Program-made: the position numbers and the translations under genes
Notes under the pieces: generated by a model
Told to the model about the DNA's origin: nothing
Databases searched by the model: none
Seen by the model: only the letters and a program-made list of their open reading frames with translations
Shown: positions 53,349-62,842 of the stretch, piece after piece
How the letters are laid out: each line of letters begins with the position of its first letter
Numbering within the stretch: the stretch's first letter is position 1
Assembly: GCF_900111895.1 (NCBI RefSeq)
Contig: NZ_FOKB01000002.1
Location: 682,001 to 746,000, forward strand
Direction: 5' to 3'
DNA: 64,000 bases
From: Pseudomonas simiae
Lineage (GTDB): Bacteria > Pseudomonadota > Gammaproteobacteria > Pseudomonadales > Pseudomonadaceae

Positions 53349-54191
53349 ATGAACGATCAATTGCGCAACTCTTTCGCGTCAGTAGCGCCGCCGATCGTTG
53401 CCTCTCCGGCCAAGCGTATCCAGGCATTTACCGGTGATCCGGACTTCATGACGTCCCTGGCCCGCGGCTTGGCCGTGGTGCAGGCATTCCAGGAACGCAA
53501 GCGCCACCTCACCATCGCCCAGATCAGCCACCGCACGGAAATCCCCCGCGCCGCCGTGCGACGTTGCCTGCATACCCTGATCAAGCTCGGCTACGCCACT
53601 ACCGACGGGCGGACCTATTCGCTGCTGCCCAAAGTCCTGACCCTCGGCCATGCCTATTTGTCTTCCACGCCGTTGGCCGTGTCGGCCCAGCCCTATCTGG
53701 ACCGCATGAGCGAGCAGCTCCACGAAGCCTGCAACATGGCCACCCTCGAAGGCGACGACATTCTGTACATTGCCCGTTCGGCCACCACCCAGCGCCTGAT
53801 TTCCGTGGACCTGTCGGTGGGTGGGCGCCTGCCGGCCTATTGCACCTCCATGGGACGCATCCTGCTTGCCGCGCTGGACGACGCCTCGCTGCAGGATTAC
53901 CTCGACCATGCCGACCTGCAAACCAAGACCAGCCGCACCCTGACCACACCCGCGGCGCTGTTCGAATGCCTGCAACAAGTGCGTCAGCAGGGCTGGTGCA
54001 TCGTCGACCAGGAGTTGGAGCAAGGCCTGCGATCCATCGCGGTGCCGGTGTATGACGCATCGGGTCAGGTGCTGGCCGCGCTGAACGTCAGCACCCATGC
54101 CGGACGCGTCAGCCGCAGTGAGCTGGAACAGCGCTTTCTGCCGAACATGCTCAGCGCTAGCCGTGAGTTGAGCGCGCAACTGTTCGCCTAA
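53349..54191 (+). CDS. pcaR: IclR-family regulator PcaR
   Basis: 280 residues. Winged HTH (about 33-95; SLARGLAVVQAFQERKRHLT, then IAQISHRTEIPRAAVRRCLHTL) and an IclR effector domain (about 110-275) ending TLLPN-type FLPNMLSASRELSAQLF. PcaR responds to beta-ketoadipate and activates pca operons. ATG 53349 with AGAAAGGAT upstream; an in-frame extension to 53271 overlaps the operator. It heads the pca cluster, 145 bp before pcaK. Confidence 0.95.
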   Translation: MNDQLRNSFASVAPPIVASPAKRIQAFTGDPDFMTSLARGLAVVQAFQERKRHLTIAQISHRTEIPRAAVRRCLHTLIKLGYATTDGRTYSLLPKVLTLGHAYLSSTPLAVSAQPYLDRMSEQLHEACNMATLEGDDILYIARSATTQRLISVDLSVGGRLPAYCTSMGRILLAALDDASLQDYLDHADLQTKTSRTLTTPAALFECLQQVRQQGWCIVDQELEQGLRSIAVPVYDASGQVLAALNVSTHAGRVSRSELEQRFLPNMLSASRELSAQLFA

Positions 54192-54336
54192 GCTGTTCGG
54201 TCACCGCACAGATCCCGGTTTGCTCAATTGACGGTGTTTCCCCCGGCTTATTAATGTGCGGCAGCGCTGTTCAAGCGCACCAATAATAATGACGACCCCA
54301 GGTCGTCAGCCCGCCATCGGTGTGGAAATAAAAACA

Positions 54337-55677
54337 ATGAATCAGCCTTCTGTCGGTACCCCATTAGACGTTCAGTCCTTCATCAACGCCCAGCCACTGT
54401 CACGTTATCAGTGGCGCGTGGTGATCCTGTGTTTCCTGATTGTGTTCCTCGATGGCCTCGACACCGCCGCCATGGGCTTTATCGCGCCGGCGCTGTCCCA
54501 GGACTGGGGCATCGACCGCGCCAGCCTCGGCCCGGTGATGAGTGCCGCGTTGATCGGCATGGTGTTTGGTGCCCTGGGTTCCGGACCATTGGCCGACCGC
54601 TTCGGCCGTAAAGTGGTGCTGGTGGGCGCGGTACTGGTGTTTGGCGCGTTCAGCTTGGCCTCCGCCTACAGCAGCAACGTCGATCAGTTGCTGGTGCTGC
54701 GTTTTCTCACTGGACTGGGACTGGGCGCCGGCATGCCGAATGCCACGACGCTGCTGTCCGAATACACGCCGGAACGCCACAAGTCGCTGTTGGTGACCAG
54801 TATGTTCTGCGGCTTCAACCTGGGCATGGCCGGTGGCGGGTTTATCTCGGCCAAGCTGATCCCGGCGTTTGGCTGGCATGCTTTGTTGCTGATCGGCGGC
54901 ATCCTGCCATTGATCCTGGTGGTGGTGCTGATGCTGTGGCTACCGGAGTCGGCACGCTACCTGGTGGTGCGCAATCGCGGCACCGACAAGGTGCGCAAAA
55001 CCCTGTCTCCCATTGATCCCGTTATCGTCGGCCAAGCCACCAGCTTCAGCGTACCCGAGCAAAAAACCGTCAAGGCGCGCAACGTGTTTGCGGTGATCTT
55101 CTCCGGCACCTACAGCGCCGGTACGTTGCTGCTGTGGCTCACCTACTTCATGGGCTTGGTGATCGTCTATCTGCTCACCAGTTGGTTGCCGACCCTGATG
55201 CGTGACAGCGGGGCCAGCCTGGAACAGGCCGCATTCATCGGCGCCTTGTTCCAGTTTGGTGGCGTGCTGAGTGCGGTGGGCGTGGGCTGGGCGATGGACA
55301 GGTTCAATCCGCACAAGGTCATCGGCAGCTTCTACCTGCTGGCCGGGGTGTTTGCCTACGCGGTAGGCCAGAGCCTGGGCAATATCACCCTACTGGCAAC
55401 CCTGGTGCTGATTGCCGGGATGTGCGTCAACGGTGCCCAGTCGGCGATGCCTTCATTGGCTGCACGTTTCTATCCGACCCAGGGCCGCGCCACGGGCGTG
55501 TCGTGGATGCTTGGCATCGGTCGCTTCGGCGCGATTCTCGGCGCCTGGATGGGGGCGACCTTACTGGGCCTGGGCTGGAACTTCGAACAAGTGCTCACGG
55601 CGTTGGTGATCCCCGCTGCGTTGGCAACCGCCGCTGTCGTCATCAAAGGCATGGTCAGCCACGCCGACGCTACCTGA
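54337..55677 (+). CDS. pcaK: 4-hydroxybenzoate/protocatechuate MFS transporter PcaK
   Basis: 446 residues, 12 helices, aromatic acid:H+ symporter family. It has the essential DGLDTAAMGF (D-G-x-D in helix 1) and the loop 2-3 motif GPLADRFGRKVVL, with the loop 8-9 repeat. Imports 4-hydroxybenzoate and protocatechuate and in P. putida also aids chemotaxis to 4-HBA. Start ATG 54337. A REP lies in the gap before pcaI, so pcaRK and pcaIJ... may form two units. Confidence 0.94.
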   Translation: MNQPSVGTPLDVQSFINAQPLSRYQWRVVILCFLIVFLDGLDTAAMGFIAPALSQDWGIDRASLGPVMSAALIGMVFGALGSGPLADRFGRKVVLVGAVLVFGAFSLASAYSSNVDQLLVLRFLTGLGLGAGMPNATTLLSEYTPERHKSLLVTSMFCGFNLGMAGGGFISAKLIPAFGWHALLLIGGILPLILVVVLMLWLPESARYLVVRNRGTDKVRKTLSPIDPVIVGQATSFSVPEQKTVKARNVFAVIFSGTYSAGTLLLWLTYFMGLVIVYLLTSWLPTLMRDSGASLEQAAFIGALFQFGGVLSAVGVGWAMDRFNPHKVIGSFYLLAGVFAYAVGQSLGNITLLATLVLIAGMCVNGAQSAMPSLAARFYPTQGRATGVSWMLGIGRFGAILGAWMGATLLGLGWNFEQVLTALVIPAALATAAVVIKGMVSHADAT

Positions 55678-55693
55678 GGATACCGCTGCCCCT

Positions 55694-55742
55694 GTGGGAG
55701 CTGGCTGGCCGGCGATGCTGTCGCAGGCAAGCCAGCTCCCAC
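55694..55742. repeat. Compact REP hairpin between pcaK and pcaI
   Basis: GTGGGAGCTGGCTGGCCGGC and the inverse at 55721-55742 with only a 5-nt spacer, 17 bp after pcaK. It probably punctuates the pca transcript. Confidence 0.85.
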
Positions 55743-55783
55743 ATTTACCGCGTTCCTCCAGATGATTAGCCAGGCAACAATCC

Positions 55784-55814
55784 GTTCGATAATCGAACGC
55801 TGAGTCGATTATCG
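55784..55814 (+). promoter_or_regulatory. pcaI operator: PcaR operator pair upstream of pcaI
   Basis: GTTCGATAATCGAAC (55784-55798) matches 13 of 15 bases of the known PcaR site. A second, inverted core CGATTATCG starts at 55806. Core-to-core spacing is 19 bp, the same as upstream of pcaR. About 90-120 bp before pcaI, as expected for activation of pcaIJF and downstream genes. Confidence 0.78.
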
Positions 55815-55904
55815 GATTGTTTGGCCCATTTCCCCGGCTTAATCTTCAAGCACTTCGGCGCCCCCTCAGCGCCTTTTTCGATCCATACCGGGAGCCCGAA
55901 ACCC

Positions 55905-56762
55905 ATGGCTGAAATCCTCGCGCTGCGTGACGCGGTGAAGCAATTTGTGAACGACGGCGACACCGTCGCACTGGAAGGCTTCACCCATCTGATCCCTACG
56001 GCAGCGGGTCATGAAATCATTCGTCAGGGCAAGAAAGACCTGACGCTGGTGCGTATGACGCCTGACCTGATCTACGACCAGTTGATCGGTGCCGGCTGCG
56101 CCCGCAAGCTGATTTTCTCCTGGGGCGGAAACCCTGGCGTGGGCTCCCTGCATCGCCTGCGGGACGCGGTCGAGAAGCAATGGCCGCAACCGCTGGAAAT
56201 CGAAGAACACAGCCATGCCGACCTGGCCAATGCCTACGTCGCCGGTGCCTCGGGCCTGCCGTTCGCGGTACTGCGCGCCTACGCCGGCTCCGACTTGCCC
56301 AAGGTCAACCCGCTGATCAAGACCGTCACCTGCCCGTTCACGGGCGAAGTGCTGGCGGCGGTGCCGTCGGTGCGTCCGGATGTCACCGTAATCCACGCAC
56401 AAAAGGCCGACCGCAAGGGCAATGTGTTGCTGTGGGGCATTCTCGGTGTGCAGAAAGAAGCGGCCCTGGCCGCCAAGCGCTGCATCGTCACCGTTGAAGA
56501 AATTGTCGATGACCTGAATGCGCCGATGAACAGCTGCGTGCTCCCGACCTGGGCGCTGACCGCGGTGTGCCATGTGCCGGGTGGCGCGCATCCGTCCTAC
56601 GCCCATGGCTACAACGAGCGTGATAACCGCTTCTACCAGGCGTGGGACCCGATCGCCCGCGACCGTGGGACTTTCACCGCCTGGATCAACGAATACATCC
56701 ACGGCACTGCCGACTTCACCGAATTCCAGGCCAAGCTGGCCACCGCGCAGGAGGCCAAATAA
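55905..56762 (+). CDS. pcaI: 3-oxoadipate CoA-transferase alpha subunit
   Basis: 285 residues. With PcaJ it transfers CoA from succinyl-CoA to beta-ketoadipate. CoA-transferase I fold with GDTVALEGFTHLIPTAAGHEI (oxyanion-hole region) and IFSWGGNPGVGSLHR. The start at ATG 55905 follows GGGAG; the longer frame overlaps the operator. The stop overlaps the pcaJ ATG by one base (TAATG). Confidence 0.95.
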   Translation: MAEILALRDAVKQFVNDGDTVALEGFTHLIPTAAGHEIIRQGKKDLTLVRMTPDLIYDQLIGAGCARKLIFSWGGNPGVGSLHRLRDAVEKQWPQPLEIEEHSHADLANAYVAGASGLPFAVLRAYAGSDLPKVNPLIKTVTCPFTGEVLAAVPSVRPDVTVIHAQKADRKGNVLLWGILGVQKEAALAAKRCIVTVEEIVDDLNAPMNSCVLPTWALTAVCHVPGGAHPSYAHGYNERDNRFYQAWDPIARDRGTFTAWINEYIHGTADFTEFQAKLATAQEAK

Positions 56763-57541
56763 TGGCTTACTCGACCAATGAAATGATGACCGTCGCCGCT
56801 GCGCGCCGCCTCAAGAACGGTTCCGTGTGCTTTGTCGGCATCGGCCTGCCGTCCAAGGCGGCCAACTTGGCGCGCCTGACCTCGTCGCCAGACGTGGTGT
56901 TGATCTACGAGTCTGGCCCGATTGGCGCCAAGCCGTCGGTACTGCCACTGTCCATCGGTGATGGCGAGCTGGCGGAAACCGCCGACACCGTCGTACCGAC
57001 CGGTGAGATCTTTCGCTATTGGCTGCAAGGCGGGCGCATCGACGTGGGCTTTCTCGGCGCGGCCCAGGTCGATCGTTTCGGCAACATCAACACTACCGTG
57101 GTCGGTGACTACCATCAGCCTAAAGTACGCCTGCCGGGTGCCGGTGGCGCGCCGGAAATCGCCGGTTCGGCCAAGAGCGTGCTGATCATCCTCAAGCAGT
57201 CGGCGCGTTCGTTTGTCGACAAGCTCGACTTCATCACCTCGGTCGGCCATGGCGAAGGCGGCGATTCGCGCAAACGCCTGGGTCTGCCAGGGGCGGGGCC
57301 TGTAGGGATTATTACCGACCTGTGCATCATGGAGCCGGAAGCGGGCACCCATGAGTTCGTGGTCACCGCGTTGCACCCTGGCGTGACCCGTGAGCAAGTG
57401 GTGGCCGCCACCGGTTGGGCGATTCGTTTTGCCGACCAGGTCGACACCACCGCCGAACCGACAGACGTAGAGCTGACCGCCCTGCGTGACCTTGAAGCAC
57501 GCACCGCGGCCGCCCATGGCCAAGCGCCGGGAGAAGCCTGA
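56762..57541 (+). CDS. pcaJ: 3-oxoadipate CoA-transferase beta subunit
   Basis: 259 residues carrying the catalytic Glu in LIYESGPIGAKP (S/ENG-type motif). GIGLPSKAANLAR and FGNINTTVVGDY are family hallmarks. Forms the active transferase with PcaI. The start is coupled to pcaI and its stop overlaps the pcaF start (TGATG). Confidence 0.95.
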   Translation: MAYSTNEMMTVAAARRLKNGSVCFVGIGLPSKAANLARLTSSPDVVLIYESGPIGAKPSVLPLSIGDGELAETADTVVPTGEIFRYWLQGGRIDVGFLGAAQVDRFGNINTTVVGDYHQPKVRLPGAGGAPEIAGSAKSVLIILKQSARSFVDKLDFITSVGHGEGGDSRKRLGLPGAGPVGIITDLCIMEPEAGTHEFVVTALHPGVTREQVVAATGWAIRFADQVDTTAEPTDVELTALRDLEARTAAAHGQAPGEA

Positions 57542-58743
57542 TGCGCGATGTATTTATCTGTGATGCCATCCGCACTCCCATCGGTCGTTTCGGCGGTGGC
57601 CTGTCCACCGTGCGTGCCGATGACCTGGCAGCGTTGCCGATCAAGGCGCTGATTGAGCGCAATCCTTCGGTGGATTGGACGGCAGTCGACGAGGTTTTCC
57701 TCGGCTGCGCCAACCAGGCCGGTGAAGACAACCGCAACGTGGCGCGCATGGCGCTGTTGCTGGCGGGCCTGCCGGAAAGCATTCCCGGCGTGACCCTCAA
57801 CCGCTTGTGCGCCTCGGGCATGGACGCGATCGGTACCGCCTTCCGCGCCATCGCCAGCGGCGAAATGGAGCTGGCGATTGCCGGTGGCGTCGAGTCGATG
57901 TCCCGCGCGCCGTTCGTGATGGGCAAGGCCGACGCAGCGTTTTCGCGCACTATGAAGCTGGAGGACACCACCATCGGCTGGCGTTTTATCAACCCGTTGA
58001 TGAAGGCGCAGTACGGCGTGGATGCCATGCCGCAGACCGCCGATAATGTCGCCGACGATTACCACGTGTCCCGCGCCGACCAGGACGCCTTTGCCCTGCG
58101 CAGCCAGCAACGCACCGCAGCGGCCCAGGCCGCTGGCTTTTTCGCCGAAGAAATTGTGCCGGTACGGGTCGCCCATAAAAAAGGCGAAACCGTCGTCGAA
58201 CAGGATGAACACCCGCGCGCGGACACCACCCTGGAAGCCCTGACCAAGCTCAAACCGGTCAATGGCCCCGACAAGACCGTCACCGCCGGCAATGCCTCGG
58301 GCGTGAACGACGGTGCGGCGGCGCTGATCCTGGCCTCCGCCGAAGCCGTCAAGAAACACGGCCTGACCGCCCGCGCCCGTGTATTGGGCATGGCCAGCGC
58401 CGGTGTTGCACCGCGAGTGATGGGCATCGGCCCGGTGCCGGCCGTGCGCAAGCTGGTCGAGCGCCTCGGCCTGGCGGTCACCGATTTTGACGTCATCGAA
58501 CTCAACGAAGCCTTCGCCAGCCAAGGCCTGGCCGTGCTGCGTGAACTGGGCATCGCTGACGACGCACCCCAGGTCAACCCGAACGGCGGCGCCATCGCCC
58601 TTGGCCACCCGCTGGGCATGAGCGGCGCGCGTCTGGTGCTGACAGCCCTGCACCAACTCGAAAAAACCGGCGGCAGCAAAGGCCTGGCGACCATGTGCGT
58701 GGGCGTCGGCCAAGGCTTGGCCCTGGCGATTGAACGCATCTAA
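57541..58743 (+). CDS. pcaF: Beta-ketoadipyl-CoA thiolase PcaF
   Basis: 400 residues. Thiolytic cleavage of beta-ketoadipyl-CoA to succinyl-CoA and acetyl-CoA, the last pathway step. Catalytic Cys90 (NRLCASGMD), His356 (GHPLGMSGAR) and Cys386 (TMCVGVGQG) are all in place; length is exactly that of PcaF. One-base overlap with pcaJ; 17 bp before pcaH. Confidence 0.97.
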   Translation: MRDVFICDAIRTPIGRFGGGLSTVRADDLAALPIKALIERNPSVDWTAVDEVFLGCANQAGEDNRNVARMALLLAGLPESIPGVTLNRLCASGMDAIGTAFRAIASGEMELAIAGGVESMSRAPFVMGKADAAFSRTMKLEDTTIGWRFINPLMKAQYGVDAMPQTADNVADDYHVSRADQDAFALRSQQRTAAAQAAGFFAEEIVPVRVAHKKGETVVEQDEHPRADTTLEALTKLKPVNGPDKTVTAGNASGVNDGAAALILASAEAVKKHGLTARARVLGMASAGVAPRVMGIGPVPAVRKLVERLGLAVTDFDVIELNEAFASQGLAVLRELGIADDAPQVNPNGGAIALGHPLGMSGARLVLTALHQLEKTGGSKGLATMCVGVGQGLALAIERI

Positions 58744-58760
58744 TAAGAGAGGACTGCACC

Positions 58761-59465
58761 ATGAGTGACAAGCCTGGATACCGGCGCCCGCAAGCGGGCA
58801 CTCAACCTGATTACCTGCACCCGGCCTACCAGTCGACGAACCTGCGTTCGCCGTCCCAGCCGTTGGTGTTCCTGCCCCATTCCTTGTCGGAAATCACCGG
58901 CCCTACCATCGGCGCCGAGCGTGTCAACGCCAAGGACAACGACCTCACTGCCCAGCATGACGGCGAGCCCCAAGGCGAACGCATCATCATTCATGGCCGC
59001 GTACTGGACGAGAACGGTTTGCCGGTGCCGGGCATTCTGGTGGAAATCTGGCAGGCCAACGCTGCCGGCCGCTACAACCACAAGCGCGACCTGCACGACG
59101 CGCCGCTGGACCCGAACTTCACCGGCACCGGTCGCACCGTCACCGACGCCGATGGCTGGTACCAGTTCCAGACCATCAAGCCCGGCGCCTACCCGTGGGG
59201 AAACCACCACAACGCGTGGCGCCCGGCGCATATCCACTTTTCGCTGTTCGGCCCGAGTGTGCTGACGCGACTGGTCACACAGATGTACTTCCCCGGCGAC
59301 CCGCTGCTGGAATACGACCCGATCTACAACTGCGTGCCGGACACCTCGGCCAAGGAACGCTTGATCGCCCGTTTCGACCTGGAAAAAACCATTCCTTCCT
59401 ATGCCCTCGGCTACCGCTGGGACATCGTCCTGCGCGGCCGCGACGCCACGCCGATGGAGAAATGA
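58761..59465 (+). CDS. pcaH: Protocatechuate 3,4-dioxygenase beta subunit
   Basis: 234 residues, the iron-bearing subunit of the intradiol dioxygenase that opens protocatechuate to beta-carboxy-cis,cis-muconate. All four Fe(III) ligands are present: Tyr105 (GRYNH), Tyr144 (GAYPWGN), His157 and His159 (AHIHFS), each offset by three from the P. putida numbering. GAGAGGA RBS before ATG. Forms an (alpha-beta) multimer with PcaG. Confidence 0.97.
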   Translation: MSDKPGYRRPQAGTQPDYLHPAYQSTNLRSPSQPLVFLPHSLSEITGPTIGAERVNAKDNDLTAQHDGEPQGERIIIHGRVLDENGLPVPGILVEIWQANAAGRYNHKRDLHDAPLDPNFTGTGRTVTDADGWYQFQTIKPGAYPWGNHHNAWRPAHIHFSLFGPSVLTRLVTQMYFPGDPLLEYDPIYNCVPDTSAKERLIARFDLEKTIPSYALGYRWDIVLRGRDATPMEK

Positions 59466-59466
59466 G

Positions 59467-60033
59467 ATGACACTCAACGCGACCACGTCCCACACCGTCG
59501 GGCCGTACTACCACATCGGCCTGACCTGGCTGAACCGCGAAGACCTGACCGTGAGCGCCACCCTCGGCGAACGCGTGGCGATCAGCGGGCAAGTGGTGGA
59601 TGGCAACGGCGATGTCGTCAATGACGCCATGCTCGAAGTCTGGCAGGCCAATGCCGCCGGCAAATATGACCATCCGGAAGACGAGCAGGACAAAGCCGTC
59701 GATCCGAACTTCGAAGGTTTCGGCCGGGTGCCGGTGGACGCCGAAGGGCGGTTTCGCTTTACCACCATCAAGCCGGGTGCCGTGCCGGGCTTGAAGGGCA
59801 CTACCCAGGCGCCGCACCTAGTAGTGCTGGTGTTTGCCCGGGGTTTGGTGAAACACCTGCTGACGCGGATTTATTTCGAGGGCGAGGCGCTGAACGGTGA
59901 TGACCCGTTGCTGGCATGTGTGCCAGCCGAGCGTCGCAGTACCTTGATTGCCCAGCAGGATGCGGCGGGGGTGTATCAGTGGAATGTGATTTTGCAGGGG
60001 ACAGAGAAGGAAACGGTGTTCTTCGATTATTGA
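59467..60033 (+). CDS. pcaG: Protocatechuate 3,4-dioxygenase alpha subunit
   Basis: 188 residues, structural homologue of PcaH that lacks the iron ligands but shapes the active-site cleft: TSHTVGPYYHIGL at the N-terminus, EVWQANAAGKYDHP, and APHLVVLVFARG in place of the HIH motif. One base separates it from the pcaH stop. The following region carries a palindrome and a possible promoter. Confidence 0.96.
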   Translation: MTLNATTSHTVGPYYHIGLTWLNREDLTVSATLGERVAISGQVVDGNGDVVNDAMLEVWQANAAGKYDHPEDEQDKAVDPNFEGFGRVPVDAEGRFRFTTIKPGAVPGLKGTTQAPHLVVLVFARGLVKHLLTRIYFEGEALNGDDPLLACVPAERRSTLIAQQDAAGVYQWNVILQGTEKETVFFDY

Positions 60034-60045
60034 GTTGACCTTAGG

Positions 60046-60076
60046 GCCCTATCGGAGGAAAGCCCACCGATAGGGC
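60046..60076. terminator. Hairpin after pcaG
   Basis: GCCCTATCGG / CCGATAGGGC with an 11-nt loop, no T-run. Possible attenuation or mRNA processing point between pcaHG and pcaTBDC. Confidence 0.4.
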
Positions 60077-60120
60077 TCTACCAGGCAACACATATCCAAA
60101 AGTCCGCTTGCATGACATGG

Positions 60121-60148
60121 TTGTTGCAAAGTATGTCTAGGCTATAAC
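60121..60148 (+). promoter_or_regulatory. Possible sigma-70 promoter of pcaT
   Basis: TTGTTG (60121) and TATAAC (60143) with 16-bp spacing, 23 bp before the pcaT start. No PcaR core is visible between pcaG and pcaT. Confidence 0.35.
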
Positions 60149-60170
60149 CGTTCCCACTGAGTGAAAAAAC

Positions 60171-61466
60171 ATGACAACAACAACGAGCCACTACACCGGA
60201 GAAGAACGCAGCAAACGGATTTTTGCGATCGTAGGGGCATCCTCCGGCAACCTCGTCGAATGGTTCGACTTCTACGTCTATGCCTTCTGCGCCATTTATT
60301 TTGCGCCGGCGTTCTTCCCGTCGGACGACCCCACGGTCCAACTGCTCAACACCGCCGGCGTGTTCGCCGCCGGCTTCCTGATGCGCCCGATCGGCGGCTG
60401 GCTGTTTGGCCGGGTGGCCGACAAGCACGGGCGCAAGAACTCGATGATGATCTCGGTGCTGATGATGTGCGCCGGTTCCCTGGTGATCGCCTTCCTGCCC
60501 ACCTACAAAGACATCGGCGCCTGGGCCCCGGCGTTGCTGTTGGTGGCGCGGCTGTTCCAGGGCTTGTCGGTGGGTGGCGAATACGGCACCACCGCGACCT
60601 ACATGAGTGAAGTCGCACTCAAGGGCCAGCGCGGCTTCTTCGCCTCGTTCCAGTACGTAACCCTGATCGGCGGGCAACTGCTGGCGGTTTTGGTGGTGGT
60701 GATCTTGCAACAGATCCTTACCGAAGAAGAATTGCGCGCCTGGGGCTGGCGGATTCCGTTCGTGATCGGCGCCATTGCGGCGGTGATCTCCCTGCTGCTG
60801 CGTCGCACCCTCAAGGAAACCACCAGCAAGGAAACCCGCCAGGACAAGGACGCCGGCAGCGTGGCTGCGTTGTTCCGCAACCACAAGGCGGCGTTTATCA
60901 CCGTGCTCGGCTACACCGCCGGCGGCTCGCTGATTTTCTACACCTTTACCACGTACATGCAGAAATACCTGGTGAACACGGCCGGCATGCACGCCAAGAC
61001 CGCCAGCTACATCATGACCGGCGCGCTCTTTGTGTACATGTGCATGCAGCCGCTGTTCGGCATGCTCTCGGACAAGATCGGCCGTCGTAACTCGATGCTC
61101 TGGTTCGGCGCCCTCGGCACCCTGTGCACGGTGCCGATTCTGCTGACCTTGAAAACCGTCACCAACCCATTCCTGGCCTTTGTGTTGATCTCCCTGGCCC
61201 TGGCCATTGTGAGTTTCTACACCTCCATCAGCGGCTTGGTGAAAGCGGAAATGTTCCCGCCTCACGTGCGTGCCCTGGGGGTAGGCCTGGCCTACGCGGT
61301 GGCCAACGCGATCTTCGGTGGTTCGGCGGAATACGTGGCCCTGGGCCTCAAATCCATGGGCATGGAAAACACCTTCTACTGGTACGTCACCGGCATGATG
61401 GCGGTGGCCTTCCTGTTCAGCTTGCGTCTGCCGAAACAGGCGGAGTACTTGCACCACGATCTATAA
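60171..61466 (+). CDS. pcaT: MFS dicarboxylate transporter PcaT (MHS family)
   Basis: 431 residues, 12 helices, metabolite:H+ symporter family. [20 protein letters not shown] in helix 1 and [14 protein letters not shown] in loop 2-3 are diagnostic. In P. putida PcaT imports beta-ketoadipate and relatives; position between the pca enzymes supports that here over KgtP (2-oxoglutarate), its close paralogue. 10 bp before pcaB. Confidence 0.88.
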   Translation: MTTTTSHYTGEERSKRIFAIVGASSGNLVEWFDFYVYAFCAIYFAPAFFPSDDPTVQLLNTAGVFAAGFLMRPIGGWLFGRVADKHGRKNSMMISVLMMCAGSLVIAFLPTYKDIGAWAPALLLVARLFQGLSVGGEYGTTATYMSEVALKGQRGFFASFQYVTLIGGQLLAVLVVVILQQILTEEELRAWGWRIPFVIGAIAAVISLLLRRTLKETTSKETRQDKDAGSVAALFRNHKAAFITVLGYTAGGSLIFYTFTTYMQKYLVNTAGMHAKTASYIMTGALFVYMCMQPLFGMLSDKIGRRNSMLWFGALGTLCTVPILLTLKTVTNPFLAFVLISLALAIVSFYTSISGLVKAEMFPPHVRALGVGLAYAVANAIFGGSAEYVALGLKSMGMENTFYWYVTGMMAVAFLFSLRLPKQAEYLHHDL

Positions 61467-61476
61467 GGGACGCGTT

Positions 61477-62832
61477 ATGACTTTGCGCACGAGCAATCAA
61501 TTGTTCGACGCTTACTTCACGGCGGGCAGCATGGCCGAGGTGTTCTGCGACCAGGGACGCTTGCAGGGCATGCTGGATGTTGAAGCGGGCTTGGCCCGGG
61601 CCCAGGCCCAGGTCGGGGTGATTCCCCAGGCCGCCGTCGCACCGATCGCCCAGGCGTGCCTGGCCTCGTTGTATGACGTGGATGCCCTCGGCGCGGCGAT
61701 TGCCACGGCGGGTAATTCGGCGATTCCGCTGGTGAAGGCGCTGGGTAAGTTGATTGCCAGTGAAGATGCCGGGGCTGAGCGCTACGTGCATCTGGGGGCG
61801 ACCAGCCAGGATGTGATGGACACCGGCCTGGTGCTGCAACTGCGGCGGGCGGTGGAGTTGATCGAGGCGGATTTGGTGCGCCTGGGGGATAGGCTTGCCG
61901 CCCAGGCCCAGCGATATGCCGACGTGCCTTTGGCCGGGCGTACCTGGTTGCAGCATGCAACGCCGGTCACCCTGGGGATGAAAATCGCCGGTTGGCTGGG
62001 CGCGGTTACCCGCAACCGCCAGCGCCTGACGGCGCTGAAACCGCGCTTGCTGGTGCTGCAATTCGGCGGCGCATCCGGAACCCTGGCAGCGCTTGGTGAG
62101 CAGGCCATGCCGGTGGCCGAAGCGCTGGCGGCTGAGTTGCAACTGAGCTTGCCCGAGCAACCCTGGCACACCCAACGGGATCGCTTGGTAGAGTTCGCCA
62201 GCGTGCTCGGCCTGATCGCCGGCAGCCTGGGCAAATTGGGCCGTGATATCAGTTTGTTGATGCAGACCGAAGCTGCCGAGGTGTTCGAGCCGTCGGCTCC
62301 GGGCAAGGGCGGCTCGTCCACCATGCCGCACAAGCGCAACCCGGTGGGTGCGGCCGTGCTGATCAGCGCCGCTACCCGAGTGCCGGGCCTGGTCTCGACG
62401 ATGTTCAGCGCCATGCCCCAAGAGCACGAACGCAGCCTGGGCCTGTGGCATGCGGAATGGGAAACCCTGCCGGAGATCTGCCGTTTGGTGTCCGGCGCTT
62501 TACATCAGGCGTTGCTGGTGAGCGAAGGCCTGGAAGTCGATCCGCAGCGCATGGCGCAAAACCTCGACCTGACCCACGGCCTGGTACTGGCCGAGGCCGT
62601 CAGCATCGTGCTTGCCCAGCGCCTCGGTCGCGAAACCGCCCACCATCTGCTGGAGCAGTGCTGCAAGCGTGCCGTCGCAGAGGGGCGGCACCTGCGTGCG
62701 GTCCTGGCGGACGAGCCGCAAGTCACCGCCGAACTGTCCGCGATTGAGCTGGACCGTTTGCTTGATCCTGCCCACTACCTGGGCCAGGCCCACACCTGGG
62801 TCACCCGCGCCGTAGCCGAACACTTTGCTTGA
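61477..62832 (+). CDS. pcaB: 3-carboxy-cis,cis-muconate cycloisomerase PcaB
   Basis: 451 residues, fumarase/aspartase superfamily. Converts beta-carboxymuconate to gamma-carboxymuconolactone. The superfamily loop GKGGSSTMPHKRNPVGA holds the catalytic Ser; HLGATSQDVMDTGL and the C-terminal helices are intact. The length matches known PcaB proteins. 10 bp before pcaD. Confidence 0.96.
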   Translation: MTLRTSNQLFDAYFTAGSMAEVFCDQGRLQGMLDVEAGLARAQAQVGVIPQAAVAPIAQACLASLYDVDALGAAIATAGNSAIPLVKALGKLIASEDAGAERYVHLGATSQDVMDTGLVLQLRRAVELIEADLVRLGDRLAAQAQRYADVPLAGRTWLQHATPVTLGMKIAGWLGAVTRNRQRLTALKPRLLVLQFGGASGTLAALGEQAMPVAEALAAELQLSLPEQPWHTQRDRLVEFASVLGLIAGSLGKLGRDISLLMQTEAAEVFEPSAPGKGGSSTMPHKRNPVGAAVLISAATRVPGLVSTMFSAMPQEHERSLGLWHAEWETLPEICRLVSGALHQALLVSEGLEVDPQRMAQNLDLTHGLVLAEAVSIVLAQRLGRETAHHLLEQCCKRAVAEGRHLRAVLADEPQVTAELSAIELDRLLDPAHYLGQAHTWVTRAVAEHFA

Positions 62833-62842
62833 GGAGACCACC

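Noticed and set aside
60171..61466. Assignment of this MFS gene as KgtP (2-oxoglutarate permease)
   Set aside because: The families are very close, but the position between pcaG and pcaB supports PcaT.
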